Position numbers and translations under genes: made by a program. The notes under the pieces were generated by a model. That model had not been told where the DNA came from. It made no database searches and saw only the letters and a list, made by a program, of their open reading frames with translations. Positions 35,206-45,500 of a stretch of DNA of 64,000 nt are shown one piece after another. The number at the start of each line of letters is the position of its first letter. The stretch's first letter is position 1. Origin of the DNA: JAMZMI01 sp049115715 (lineage in GTDB: Bacteria > Bacteroidota > Bacteroidia > Cytophagales > Cyclobacteriaceae); NCBI GenBank assembly GCA_049115715.1, contig JAGDZQ010000006.1, positions 124,001-188,000 of the forward strand. The letters run 5' to 3'.

Positions 35206-35823
35206 TCAATAAAACTGAGATTCATTTTCGAACTCCATTCTTGCCACAATTTTGGCTTGAATTTTCTTAATTACTTTCTTCCGACTTAGCCACCTGTTAG
35301 AGATCAAAAAGGGATACTCCTTTTCAAAAATATCTATCATATCACTGTTAGATATACGTCGATCTGATAAATAAGTAAGCCCGGCACCTGCTAGTGAAAT
35401 AATGGTTCCAGAACCTAACAATGCTGCATTTTCCTTAAAACTTGAGTCTTCAACACAGTCATCTTCGTCAGACGTAGAAAGTGAAACTAGCCCCTTACCT
35501 ACTGACGCAACCCCCACCCCAATCCATTTGACACCTATAGCTACTCCATGACCTATTCCAGGTTTAATGTAGCTTATAGCTTTAATCTCATCTAATTGAT
35601 AGTAATGATTGTTTAAAAGAAATTTCTTATCAACGAGTCTTACTTCTCCTTCCAAAAAGGTGTTGTTTCTAAAGTAAAGACCCTGAATCTTTTTTGGAGA
35701 AACTTTCATAACCTCGTTATCATAAACTACATATAAATGAGACTTTTTAAGGTTCTGCGAAAGAACTGTTTTGGTATACAACGAAAAGAAAATAGTCAAA
35801 AAGCAAAGGATGAGTGTTTTCAT
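35206..35823 (-). CDS. Exported hypothetical protein
   Basis: 205 residues from ATG 35823, chosen because MKTLILCFLTIFFSLYTKTVLSQ is a signal peptide (an in-frame start at 35880 lies before it). Two glycine/alanine-rich hydrophobic stretches (GHGVAIGVKWIGVGVASVGKG and LLGSGTIISLAGAGLTYL) surround an acidic DEDDCVED segment, giving a membrane-associated look. The N-terminal half (VSPKKIQGLYFRNNTFLEGEV) resembles proteins in which small domains follow a signal peptide in Bacteroidota, but no family is recognised. It is a lone gene. Confidence 0.65.
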   Translation of the reverse strand: MKTLILCFLTIFFSLYTKTVLSQNLKKSHLYVVYDNEVMKVSPKKIQGLYFRNNTFLEGEVRLVDKKFLLNNHYYQLDEIKAISYIKPGIGHGVAIGVKWIGVGVASVGKGLVSLSTSDEDDCVEDSSFKENAALLGSGTIISLAGAGLTYLSDRRISNSDMIDIFEKEYPFLISNRWLSRKKVIKKIQAKIVARMEFENESQFY

Positions 35824-36387
35824 GGCTGAGAAATGTTCTTCTTTTATCAATACATTTTTCAAGCCAAAAAATGTAGGCAACAGTTTTTTCTTAAAGAATA
35901 GATATTTTTAATAACGAATTACGTCATATGAAAAATAAAGACTAAATGTGAGATTTTTATAGTTGGTCTTGTAAATACACTAGTTGAGCGAATAGATCAT
36001 CGAGGTTGATATTTTGATAAGTATGTTTAAGTATAAACATCGCAGCTATGGTACATCCAACAAGAATTACACAGACAAATCACAAAGCTATATGCATTGG
36101 ACATTGTCAAATATCAATCGATCACTGGAGGTTTTCTAATCAATCAGAAGAGCGTTCTCCTTTAGTTGGATTAGATTCAACATATGCTATAAAACCAGCA
36201 CCCAATTTTCAGGTTAGTAGCTCATTTCACGTTTCCACGTTTCAATACCACTTAACTTCTGATTTCCAATTCCTTCGGTTTTAGTTGTAATTAATTGAAT
36301 AGGAAAAATTCGACTAAAAATAAAAGTCGGAATCAAAGGTTGAACACGCTGGAAACAAGTCCAGTTAATAAATGATTTACGAAAAGA
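35824..36387. other. Interval without a supported gene
   Basis: 564 bp upstream of the unknown gene at 35206-35823 and downstream of surE. A 78-codon open frame at 36048-36284 has a composition unlike a protein (rich in His, Ser, Thr, Gln and Phe, no start signal). No hairpin with a T-run, tRNA or repeat was seen. Confidence 0.55.
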
Positions 36388-37158
36388 TCAGATATCCCAA
36401 TCGGCTTTTAAACCCTCGATTGCGGAATAACCTGTAAGGTCAAATTGGCAAGGCACTACAGAGACATAATTGTTAGCAATCGCCCATTCATCATTGTCTT
36501 CTCCTTTATCATGATTGACGAAATTGCCGACCATCCAAAAGTACTTTCGACCATTGGGATCTACCCTTTGATCAAAATCTTCCTCCCATCGGGCATTAGC
36601 TTGTCTGCAGATTTTTATTCCTTTAACAGCCTCATTTTGTTTAGTAGGAATATTGACGTTCAGGGCGATACCATCAGGTAAGCCTTGATTCAAAACTGAT
36701 TTACAAATCTTTAGAATGTATTGATCCACATGTGACATTTCTGCATTGGTGTCAAAATCACAAAGAGAAAAACCAATAGCGGGAGTTCCTTCAATTGCGG
36801 CTTCTATTGCCGCACTCATTGTACCAGAGTACAATACACTGATTGAAGTATTACTTCCGTGGTTTATTCCACTTACCACCAAATCGATCTTTCGGTTTTT
36901 AAGAATATGATGCTTTGCCAGCTTAACACAATCTGCAGGAGTGCCACTACAATCATATGCATCGACATCCTTAAAAATGTCATTCTTTGTAATCCTGAGC
37001 GTATCTCCAACAGTAATAGCATGCCCCATGCCTGATTGAGGGCTATCTGGTGCGACCACCACTACTTCGCCCAGTTGCTTCATGAGCTCAACTAATTTTC
37101 TTATGCCAGAAGAAGTAATACCATCATCATTGGATATTAAAATGAGTGGTCTTTTCAT
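36388..37158 (-). CDS. surE: 5'/3'-nucleotidase SurE
   Basis: 256 residues. SurE removes phosphate from nucleoside monophosphates and is metal-dependent. The metal-binding ISNDDG (residues 8-13) and later motifs VAPDSPQSGMGHAITV, SGTPADCVKLA and VSGINHGSN are complete. It lies downstream of the unknown gene at 37172 by 13 bp and of ribBA by a few more, probably as one operon with them (dnaG first). Confidence 0.96.
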   Translation of the reverse strand: MKRPLILISNDDGITSSGIRKLVELMKQLGEVVVVAPDSPQSGMGHAITVGDTLRITKNDIFKDVDAYDCSGTPADCVKLAKHHILKNRKIDLVVSGINHGSNTSISVLYSGTMSAAIEAAIEGTPAIGFSLCDFDTNAEMSHVDQYILKICKSVLNQGLPDGIALNVNIPTKQNEAVKGIKICRQANARWEEDFDQRVDPNGRKYFWMVGNFVNHDKGEDNDEWAIANNYVSVVPCQFDLTGYSAIEGLKADWDI

Positions 37159-37171
37159 AGATTGTTTCTAA

Positions 37172-37771
37172 TTAAAGGGAATTGTAAAATGCAGTGATTC
37201 GAATGATATCTCGAAGATCATTGGTATCCAGCTTGTTTTTCTTGATGAAACTTTTCACCTGACTTTCCTTTTTTGACATAATGATTAGCAGATCTGCTTT
37301 TCGGCCAGAGTAATATTGAATTTTACCTTTTGTATCAAGAAAAAAATAGGAGTGCTTCAAAACAGTTTGGCTATAGCTAGGGCCATATATATCAACACTG
37401 TTTACAGTTTCTGTAACGATCTGCTCCCTTGCCAATAGAGAAAGAGGGCCTTCATACAACAACTCAAAAAGAACCGGAGACTTGTAATCGGATTTGATAT
37501 TGTAAGGTATGGTGTAGAACTGTCTGTAGTTCTCGACGAGTTTATCAAAGATCTCTACATAAAAGATCTTCTGACTGCTAAAAGTTTGAATCACCCCATT
37601 TCTTAAGACTAAGATGGTATTCGTCTCTATGCTATACTTTACTGAGCCTCTTATGGTGTCTTTGTTTGTAGTTACAATAAAACCTTTATGCCATTCTTCA
37701 CTGGAGAATTTTTGAGCCTGCACATAGGTAGAAACTATCAACAATAATAAGCATAGCGTAAATATCCGCAT
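37172..37771 (-). CDS. Exported hypothetical protein
   Basis: 199 residues. The signal peptide (MRIFTLCLLLLIVSTYVQAQ) is followed by a domain that begins WHKGFIVTTNKDTIRGSVKY and contains FSSQKIFYVEIF; this opening (small promoter-like 'glycine-x-V-x-T' repeats) is common in Bacteroidota exported proteins with no known function. The end (IKKNKLDTNDLRDIIRITAFYNSL) is helical. It is flanked by surE and ribBA with gaps of 13 and 6 bp, so it is co-transcribed with riboflavin and nucleotide genes, yet no link to those pathways is visible. Confidence 0.7.
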   Translation of the reverse strand: MRIFTLCLLLLIVSTYVQAQKFSSEEWHKGFIVTTNKDTIRGSVKYSIETNTILVLRNGVIQTFSSQKIFYVEIFDKLVENYRQFYTIPYNIKSDYKSPVLFELLYEGPLSLLAREQIVTETVNSVDIYGPSYSQTVLKHSYFFLDTKGKIQYYSGRKADLLIIMSKKESQVKSFIKKNKLDTNDLRDIIRITAFYNSL

Positions 37772-37777
37772 GAGTAT

Positions 37778-38998
37778 CTAATCTTTTAAAATTTCGTGTC
37801 CCATTTTATCACGTTTCGTTTCAAGGTACCTTCTATTGTGAACGTTTGGAGTCACTTCAATAGGTATGTTCTCTACAATTTCTAAGCCATATCCGATTAA
37901 GCCAACCCTCTTTTTAGGATTATTCGAAATCAGTCTCATTTTGGTAACGCCCATTTTTCTCAAAATCTGGGCGCCAACTCCATAATCACGCTGATCCATT
38001 TTGAAGCCCAGATGCTCATTTGCCTCTACAGTATCCATACCTTCTTCTTGCAATTTATAGGCCTTCAACTTGTTAATAAGACCAATACCTCTTCCCTCCT
38101 GATTCATGTAAAGTACAATTCCTTTACCCTCTTTTTCAATCATTTGCATAGCACTGTGTAGTTGGTTTCCACAATCACATCGATAAGATCCGAAAATATC
38201 ACCCGTAACACATGATGAATGTACTCTTACCATGATCGGCTCATCTTCCTTCCATTCACCCTTGAAAATCGCTAAATGTGTATCATTGGTATGAGTCTGA
38301 TTGAACGCTCGAAGCATAAACTCACCATGTTCGGTTGGCATTTCGATTGTAATCTCTTCTTCTACAAGAGATTCATGCTGCATCCTATATTCAATAAGAT
38401 CTTTTATGGAAATAAGCTTGAGGTTGTGCTCATTGGCGATCTCCCTTAAGTCAGGAAGTCTGGCCATTGTTCCGTCTTCTTTTAGAATCTCAACCAAAAC
38501 TCCAGCAGGTTTTAGTCCAGCGAGTCTTGCCAAATCAATGGCAGCTTCAGTATGGCCTGCCCTTCTAAGTACTCCTCCCTTTTTTGCTTTAAGTGGGAAA
38601 ATATGTCCCGGGCGTCCCAATTCTGCTGGATTGGTGTTCGGATCTGCCAGTGCAATGATCGTTTTGGCTCGATCTGAAGTAGAAATACCTGTAGTCGTTC
38701 CATGCCCTTTCAAATCTACGGACACTGTGAAAGGAGTCTCATGAACTGCAGTATTTTTACCTACCATAAGGTCAAGTCCAAGCTCCTCACACCGCTCTTC
38801 TACCAAGGGTGCACAGATAAGCCCACGCCCCATTTTGCTCATAAAATTGATTATTTCGGGGGTTGTCTTCTCAGCAGCGCAAACAAAGTCTCCTTCGTTT
38901 TCTCGATCCTCATCATCTACTACTATAATAACTTCTCCTCTACCTACTGCAAGAATCGCTTCTTCTATACTGTCAAGCACTTCGTTTTCCTTGTTCAT
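37778..38998 (-). CDS. ribBA: Bifunctional 3,4-dihydroxy-2-butanone-4-phosphate synthase/GTP cyclohydrolase II
   Basis: 406 residues. The N-terminal half (1-205) makes 3,4-dihydroxy-2-butanone 4-phosphate: metal and substrate residues are in DDEDRENEGDF and RAGHTEAAIDLARLAG. The C-terminal half (206-406) is GTP cyclohydrolase II, with the zinc cysteines in HSSCVTGDIFGSYRCDCGNQ and NQEGRGIGL. These are the first steps of riboflavin synthesis from ribulose phosphate and GTP. It ends 6 bp before the exported unknown gene and starts 13 bp after dnaG. Confidence 0.97.
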   Translation of the reverse strand: MNKENEVLDSIEEAILAVGRGEVIIVVDDEDRENEGDFVCAAEKTTPEIINFMSKMGRGLICAPLVEERCEELGLDLMVGKNTAVHETPFTVSVDLKGHGTTTGISTSDRAKTIIALADPNTNPAELGRPGHIFPLKAKKGGVLRRAGHTEAAIDLARLAGLKPAGVLVEILKEDGTMARLPDLREIANEHNLKLISIKDLIEYRMQHESLVEEEITIEMPTEHGEFMLRAFNQTHTNDTHLAIFKGEWKEDEPIMVRVHSSCVTGDIFGSYRCDCGNQLHSAMQMIEKEGKGIVLYMNQEGRGIGLINKLKAYKLQEEGMDTVEANEHLGFKMDQRDYGVGAQILRKMGVTKMRLISNNPKKRVGLIGYGLEIVENIPIEVTPNVHNRRYLETKRDKMGHEILKD

Positions 38999-39011
38999 TG
39001 GATACTGTTGT

Positions 39012-40955
39012 CTATTTCACTGTGACATTGCCAAGATGTTTGGCTATGTCCATTTCAATCTTTTTAAGTTCGTTGATTTCATCCAATATTTCATCCACTT
39101 TATCGTCATCTTGGATTTCTTCTATCAGCTTCTTGTTTTCCTCTTCGATCAGATGCTGGACAATTCTGAACTTTAACCTCAATATGTTGGAATAAGTTAC
39201 ATCTTTTAAAAGTTCCTTTTCTTTCGGAATATAAATTTTAAATTTTTTCTCCCAATTTTCACTTACCTCATATCTTGGAGTCATCAAATCAACAACAACG
39301 CTCTTGATCTCTTCAGATCCATGGTTGATTAAATACTGGCCATCTACGAGCTCTCCAGCAGCCAATTTTTCTTTTATAATCCTCAATATTTCCTTGTATA
39401 CAGGATTGACAAATTGAATCTCCTCTATTTCAGAAATGAAGTAGGAAATCAGTTCCTCATCGTTGAGTTCCTGATTTTTAATGCTTACGCTTCCATAGTT
39501 GACAAGTACTCTTATGCTTTCTCTTTCCTGAAGCTCTATGTTTTTGAGAAGCCGAGGCTTTTCTGTACTGGCTGGTTCCTCAGTCATCAGCTCCTCAGGA
39601 ATAGGAGGCAATTCTTCCTGATTGCCCCTCTCACTTTGACCTTCCTTACCTTTCTGAATCAGAATTTTGTTCTGCTCACTGATAAGCACTCGCTCATCTA
39701 TTTCTAGTAGGTCACTACATTCCTTGAGATAAACAGCCCTTTTAATGGGGTCATCAATCTTGGCTATGGAGCTAACCAGATCCTTGATCACTCCTGCTTT
39801 CTTTACAGGGTCATTCTTAGAATCTTCAAGAAACAACTTGGTTTTAAATCGAATAATATCTTGAGATTCACTTTCAATAAAGTGCTTGAAAGCACTCGTT
39901 CCCAGTTGCTTAGCATAGCTATCAGGATCCTCACCCTCAGGCAATGCCACGGCTCTTACATTGAGACCTCCTTCAAGAAGCATATCTATACCCCTGATAC
40001 TCGCCTTGATTCCAGCCGCATCTCCATCGAAAATGACTGTGACGTTTTGGGTAAACCGCTTGATCTGTTTGATTTGATCAGCAGTAAGTGCAGTCCCAGA
40101 AGACGAAACCACATTTTCCACTCCGGTTTGATGCATGCTAATTACATCAGTATACCCCTCTACCAGATAGCATTTATCATCTTTCCTAATTTCCTGCTTG
40201 GCTTGATAAAGCCCATATAGGATATTACTCTTGTTGTAAAGCTCCGTTTCGGGAGAGTTTATATACTTAGGCTGTTTCTTATCAGAAACTAGAATTCGGG
40301 CACCAAAAGCAACTACTTTTCCTGAAACGTTGTGAATCGGAAACATGACTCTGTTTCGAAAGCGATCGTAGGTTTTTGTTTCTTTGGAAATCACCAACCC
40401 AGCTTCTTCAAGGAGGGACTTTTCATAGCCCTTTTCCAAGGCTGATTTCATAAAATGATCCCACTGGCCAAGACTGTATCCCAGTTCAAACTTTTCTAGA
40501 GACTCATCGGATATCTCGCGCTCCTTTATGTAGCTCAATCCTACAGACTTACCTTCTTCCGAGTTGAGTAATAAATCATGAAAATAATCCTTGGCATAGT
40601 TGAGTACGATATGAAGGCTTTCCCGCTTATTATAAGCCTCTTGAGCCTCATCGGACGATACCTCATCCTCTTCTATCTCAACATTGTATTTCTTAGCCAG
40701 ATATTTCAGCGCTTCTACATAGCTAAGTCCATCGACTTCCATGACGAAAGTGATTGCATCCCCTCCTTTTCCTGAACTGAAATCCTTAAAAATCCCTTTA
40801 GAAGGGACTACATAAAAAGATGGCGTCTTTTCGTTTGCAAATGGACTTAGTGCCTTATAGCTTGATCCTGAACGCTTGAGTGTGACGAAATCACTCACTA
40901 CTTCGACAATGTCGACTCTCGTTTTTATTTCGTCTATGGTTGCAGGACTAATCAT
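39012..40955 (-). CDS. dnaG: DNA primase with degenerate zinc-finger domain
   Basis: 647 residues. It makes RNA primers at replication forks. The Toprim domain is clear (CYLVEGYTDVISMHQ and VIFDGDAAGIKASIRG), as is the long C-terminal helical part that should contact the replicative helicase. The N-terminal zinc domain keeps its fold-like sequence (YKALSPFANEKTPSF, GIFKDFSSGKGGDAITFVM), but the four zinc ligands of E. coli DnaG (Cys, His, Cys, Cys) are replaced here by S37, A40, D58 and S61. From memory this also occurs in other Cytophagales, so it is likely real. Transcription probably continues into ribBA, 13 bp downstream. The ATG at 40955 fits the conserved MISPATIDEIKTRVDIVE beginning. 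Confidence 0.96.
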   Translation of the reverse strand: MISPATIDEIKTRVDIVEVVSDFVTLKRSGSSYKALSPFANEKTPSFYVVPSKGIFKDFSSGKGGDAITFVMEVDGLSYVEALKYLAKKYNVEIEEDEVSSDEAQEAYNKRESLHIVLNYAKDYFHDLLLNSEEGKSVGLSYIKEREISDESLEKFELGYSLGQWDHFMKSALEKGYEKSLLEEAGLVISKETKTYDRFRNRVMFPIHNVSGKVVAFGARILVSDKKQPKYINSPETELYNKSNILYGLYQAKQEIRKDDKCYLVEGYTDVISMHQTGVENVVSSSGTALTADQIKQIKRFTQNVTVIFDGDAAGIKASIRGIDMLLEGGLNVRAVALPEGEDPDSYAKQLGTSAFKHFIESESQDIIRFKTKLFLEDSKNDPVKKAGVIKDLVSSIAKIDDPIKRAVYLKECSDLLEIDERVLISEQNKILIQKGKEGQSERGNQEELPPIPEELMTEEPASTEKPRLLKNIELQERESIRVLVNYGSVSIKNQELNDEELISYFISEIEEIQFVNPVYKEILRIIKEKLAAGELVDGQYLINHGSEEIKSVVVDLMTPRYEVSENWEKKFKIYIPKEKELLKDVTYSNILRLKFRIVQHLIEEENKKLIEEIQDDDKVDEILDEINELKKIEMDIAKHLGNVTVK

Positions 40956-41051
40956 AAATTATTGAAACACTTCGACCTCCCCCATCAAGTTTATAACTCT
41001 CACCAGAATTTGTCAAGGTCTCGATGTTGCCAAATAGATCAATGGAAATCG

Positions 41052-41059
41052 CAAAGCTA
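41052..41059 (-). promoter_or_regulatory. Candidate -7 element for the dnaG operon
   Basis: Read on the minus strand the sequence is TAGCTTTG, an exact TAnnTTTG match about 97 bp upstream of dnaG. A TTTG lies 12 bp farther upstream, too near for the usual -33 spacing, so confidence is limited. Confidence 0.35.
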
Positions 41060-41194
41060 AATTATTCGATGCAAACACCTGCCCATTATCTAAAGCTTAC
41101 TCTGACAAATTCGTGACTAATTAATCATTCATAATCTCCTTGGGTTTGCAGTCTAAGCTCGCTTAGCTAACATTGCACTTGATTCGATAATACT

Positions 41195-42289
41195 ATGGAA
41201 ATAACAAGAGAAAACGTTTTAAAATCACTCAGTAAAGTTGAGGACCCTGATCTTAAAAAAGATTTGGTTTCACTCAACATGATTCAAAACATTTCCATTA
41301 AAGACAATCAGATTAGTTTCACCGTAGTACTGACAACTCCAGCTTGCCCGCTTAAAGAACTAATTCGAAAAAATTGTGAAGAGGCCATACAAGAATCTTT
41401 CGGCACAGAGATTTCTGTTTCTATTGAAATGTCTTCTTCCGTCACTACTATTAGGAATAACACCCCTATCCTTCCAGGAGTAAAGAATATCATTGCTATT
41501 TCTTCAGGTAAAGGTGGTGTAGGTAAATCTACCGTAGCAGCTAACCTAGCAGTTGCGCTTGCTAAGACTGGAGCTGAGGTTGGGTTGATAGATGCTGATA
41601 TATTTGGCCCCTCCGTACCTACCATGTTCAATTGTGAGTTTGAACAACCTTCGGTAACGGAGCAAAATGGTAAAAATCTAATTATACCCGTTCAGCAATA
41701 TGGAGTCAAATTGATGTCAATAGGGTTTCTTTCTCCTCCGGAAAATGCTGTGGTTTGGAGAGGGCCTATGGCAAGTTCAGCTTTGAAACAGTTTTTAGGG
41801 GATACGCTTTGGGGAGATTTGGATTATCTCTTAATTGATTTGCCTCCTGGCACAAGTGACATTCACTTAACTTTGGTACAGACTGTCCCGGTTACAGGTG
41901 CTATTGTAGTTACAACGCCGCAGAAAGTGGCCCTGGCAGATGCTAAAAAGGGTTTGGCAATGTTTAAGCAGCCTCAAATTAACGTTCCTGTTCTGGGAGT
42001 AGTTGAAAACATGTCATATTTCACTCCCGAAGAGCTCCCAGATAACAAGTATTATATTTTTGGTGAAAACGGAGGAAAGAACCTTGCTGAGAAATTTGAT
42101 GTTCCTTTCTTGGGGCAAATTCCGATTGTGCAAAGTATAAGAGAAAGTGGCGATTCAGGCTACCCAGCTGTGTTAAAGGATGATACTTCATCTGAAGCAT
42201 TCAATAATCTGTCGGAATCACTGGCTCAGCAAGTAGCAATAAGAAACGCTACACAACATAAAACTGTGAAAGTAGAGTTAAATTCGTAA
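41195..42289 (+). CDS. apbC: Iron-sulfur cluster carrier ATPase, Mrp/ApbC family
   Basis: 364 residues. An N-terminal MIP18-like domain (VEDPDLKKDLVSLNMI, residues 10-85) precedes the deviant Walker A P-loop SSGKGGVGKST (about residues 103-113) and the switch segments DADIFGPSVP and IDLPPGTSDIHLT. The CxxC typical of some family members is not apparent here. It is thought to move Fe-S clusters to apo-proteins in the cytoplasm. The NifU-type scaffold gene starts 6 bp downstream, which supports that role. Confidence 0.93.
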   Translation: MEITRENVLKSLSKVEDPDLKKDLVSLNMIQNISIKDNQISFTVVLTTPACPLKELIRKNCEEAIQESFGTEISVSIEMSSSVTTIRNNTPILPGVKNIIAISSGKGGVGKSTVAANLAVALAKTGAEVGLIDADIFGPSVPTMFNCEFEQPSVTEQNGKNLIIPVQQYGVKLMSIGFLSPPENAVVWRGPMASSALKQFLGDTLWGDLDYLLIDLPPGTSDIHLTLVQTVPVTGAIVVTTPQKVALADAKKGLAMFKQPQINVPVLGVVENMSYFTPEELPDNKYYIFGENGGKNLAEKFDVPFLGQIPIVQSIRESGDSGYPAVLKDDTSSEAFNNLSESLAQQVAIRNATQHKTVKVELNS

Positions 42290-42295
42290 CGAAAC

Positions 42296-42577
42296 ATGAA
42301 TATGGAGTTACTAGATCGAATAGAAGCAGCCTTAGATAACATTCGTCCATATCTGGAAGCAGATGGAGGCAATGTCAAGGTTCTGAGTGTTGAAGACAAC
42401 ATTTTGAAACTTGAACTTCTTGGTAGCTGTGGCTCTTGTCCTATGTCAACCATGACTTTGAAAGCTGGAGTCGAAGAAGCAGTAAAAAGAGTGGTTCCTG
42501 AAATAGTGGCAGTCGAAGCTGTCAATATCACAGCTCCTGATGATCCAAACGCTAAGCTGCCACAAACCATGATATAG
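42296..42577 (+). CDS. NifU-type C-terminal domain protein (Fe-S scaffold)
   Basis: 93 residues consisting of the NifU C-terminal domain. The cluster ligands are Cys45 and Cys48 in GSCGSCPMST, with RPYLEADGGNVKVL in front and PEIVAVEAVN behind. It likely binds a transient [4Fe-4S] cluster for handover to the Mrp protein or to targets. It follows the Mrp gene after 6 bp; the next gene starts on the base after its stop codon, a tight spacing. Confidence 0.95.
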   Translation: MNMELLDRIEAALDNIRPYLEADGGNVKVLSVEDNILKLELLGSCGSCPMSTMTLKAGVEEAVKRVVPEIVAVEAVNITAPDDPNAKLPQTMI

Positions 42578-45500
42578 ATGAGGTTTTTCTTAGCCTTACT
42601 AATTATCGCCCCAATATTCATTTCAGCACAGGAGAAAAGATGTGCTGCAGATCATATCATATACAATAGTCTTAGAAGTGAAACCCATTCAGATTTCAAC
42701 ACTTGGATTAATAAAAAAATCGAGCTTCAGAAGACAAAAACCCATTCTTTTGGCAGCAATAAACGGCAACAATCTGATGTGTATGAGGTTCCTGTCGTAT
42801 TTCATGTAATTCATGATGGAAAAGCAGTAGGAAATGGTTCTAATCTTTCTGAGGAAAGAATCCTTGGGCAACTAAAATCGCTTAATGATGATTTCCAAAG
42901 ATTGAATGCAGATACAGTTGATACGCCTTCTCAATTTTTGCAAAATGCCGTAGACACAGAAATCAAATTCATTTTGGCAAAACAAGATCCTGAGGGTCTT
43001 CCATTTTCAGGAATTACTAGAACTACTTTCACTTCGCAATCGGGATTTTCCGACAATGATGGTCCAATCATGACTTCTATCATCCAATGGCCTCCAGAAG
43101 ATTATATCAATATATACATAGCCAACCTTACTGAATCTTTGGGATGGGGAATATTCCCATTTTCGGATTTAGATGGACTAAGTAGTGAGATCAAAAACTT
43201 TAGAGAGATTGACGGGGTTTTTCTCAACTATAAATATACTGGCTTCAATGATGACGAATCGTTAGCATTCACAAGCTATGGACGTACTCTTACCCACGAA
43301 ATGGGGCATTATCTTGGGGTGCTTCATGTTTTTCATGGAGGATGCTCCTCCAGTGGTGATTACTGCTCAGATACTCCCTCTCAAAGCAAATCAACATTAA
43401 ATATTAGTTCCTGCAGTTCGATACCAAACACAGCTTGTGATGAAGAAGAACGACCGATGATAGAGAACTTCATGGATTATACAGATGATGGGTGTATGAA
43501 CCTATTTACACTGTGTCAAAAAAACAGAATGAGAGCCGTGTTACAACAAAGTCCACGAAGAAAAAGCTTACTCACCTCTCATGCTTTGCAAGAATCTGCA
43601 ATCGTTGAAAATGATTTGGGAATACGTGAAATTCGATCTCCATTGAAAACAGATTGCTCGACCTCATTTACTCCTTCGATTCAAGTGAGGAATTATGGAT
43701 CTAATGAAATCTCTGATTTTCAAATCAACCTTAAAATCAATAATCAGATTGTAGAGACCGCAACATTTAATACTCCTGTCCCTGTGGAGGAAAGTGCAGT
43801 TGTCAGTTTTGCCAATGTCAATATAAATTCAGGAATACTATCAGAGGTTAGTTATGAAATCGTTCAGGTAAATAATGGTCTGGATATGAAGGAGCAAAAT
43901 AATGCTAAAAGTATTCTTCTCAATCCTTCTGAATCTAGCATAATCCCGCATACAAAATCTTTCAACGTCGATGATGATTTAATTGGGCGTACCGAGCTTG
44001 GAACAAGTTCAAAATGGGAAATTGCTGTTGCTTCAGATTCAGTTGCTTTAAATAAGGCAGCAGGTATTATGTTTTACGAGATGAGTGATTCGATAAACTA
44101 TGGTCTCAAAGATATTCTACTCACAAAAGTGATCAATGTTTCTTCCGTGAGTTCCGCTCTGCTTACGTTTAAATATGCATATTCGGGTCGCAATTCCGAC
44201 GAATTTCTGGATGAATTAATTGTTGGTATTTCAACAGATTGCGGTAACACCTTTCCTTCCAGCAACTACATATACAGTCGAAAAGGCAATAGCTTGGTTA
44301 CCACCTCTAAAACTGACAGTCGATTTCTACCAAGCTCCGAACTAGACTGGAACCAAGTAGATATTAACATCACACCTTACCTGGATTTTGATGAAATACA
44401 AATAGGTTTTATAGGAGTGAATGGCGGAGGGAATAACCTGTTTATTGACGATATTCAAGTTACTTCAACCAACCTGTCTGCTTTTGATCTTGGCATTCGA
44501 AAAATCACAAATGCGTCTGTTGTTACTTGTAACGAAAACCTGTCCCCAAGATTAAATGTCCGCAATTTTGGTTTTGAAAGAATCACAGATATGGAGCTTT
44601 CTGTTTCTTTAAATGATTCTCTTTTTATTAAATCTTACTCAGGATTAAATATCCAATCCGGAGAATCTGACGATTTTATATTCAATTTTGAAGATCTCAA
44701 TGAAGGAAATAATGAACTGGTCTTCGACATATTATCGATCAATGACACCACAGATCAGGAGCTTAGCAACAACAACCTCGCCTTCAATATCTATATTGAC
44801 AATAGTGCCGATACCATTCCGATCAGGCAAACATTTGAAGACAATATCGATGATTGGGTCATCAACGAATCAAGTGGATCCCCTCTTTTTGATACAAAAG
44901 AAATCACAGGAAGAAATACAGTTATAAAAGCTCATGCTTACGACTCTGGCTTGGTCGGATCTCAAAGCTATCTTGTGAGCCCAAACATCAGTACATCTAC
45001 CGTGAAGTACGGAGCAATTAGGTTCAGACTGGCACATGCAGAGCGACCTGACTACACGGATAATCTTAAGATTTTACTATCGGAAAATTGTGGAAGAAGT
45101 TATAATATTGAAGTCTACAATAAAAATAGCTCAGATATGGCCACTTCAGTTTCTACTGAAGATTGGACTCCCGAATCAGATTCTGACTGGATATCGGAAT
45201 TCGTTGATATCTCGGATCACATGATCTGGAGCAACTTGAGAATCGCTTTTGTTTTCACTAATGGACAGGGAAATAATCTCTACTTGGATGATATCGAATT
45301 TTTGAGCTCAAATGATCCTAGTCAAATAATCCCCGAATTTAATTTTTCTATGTACCCTAATCCTGTAGTCGGTAAGCATTTCAATTTGTCTTTCAAATTA
45401 CCTAAAAAGCAGACAGTCAATGTCAAAATCATTGACATGGCTGGAAAGATTGTATTGAACAGAGATTTGGAGAACATCCTTAATCAAAAGTATGACTTTG

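Noticed and set aside
36048..36284. Open frame of 78 codons between surE and an unknown gene
   Set aside because: Composition is not protein-like (many His, Ser, Thr, Gln, Phe), it lacks a conserved motif and no start signal is visible.
38301..38744. 147-codon frame opposite ribBA
   Set aside because: It is entirely antisense to a clear ribBA gene, with no motif; a shadow frame.
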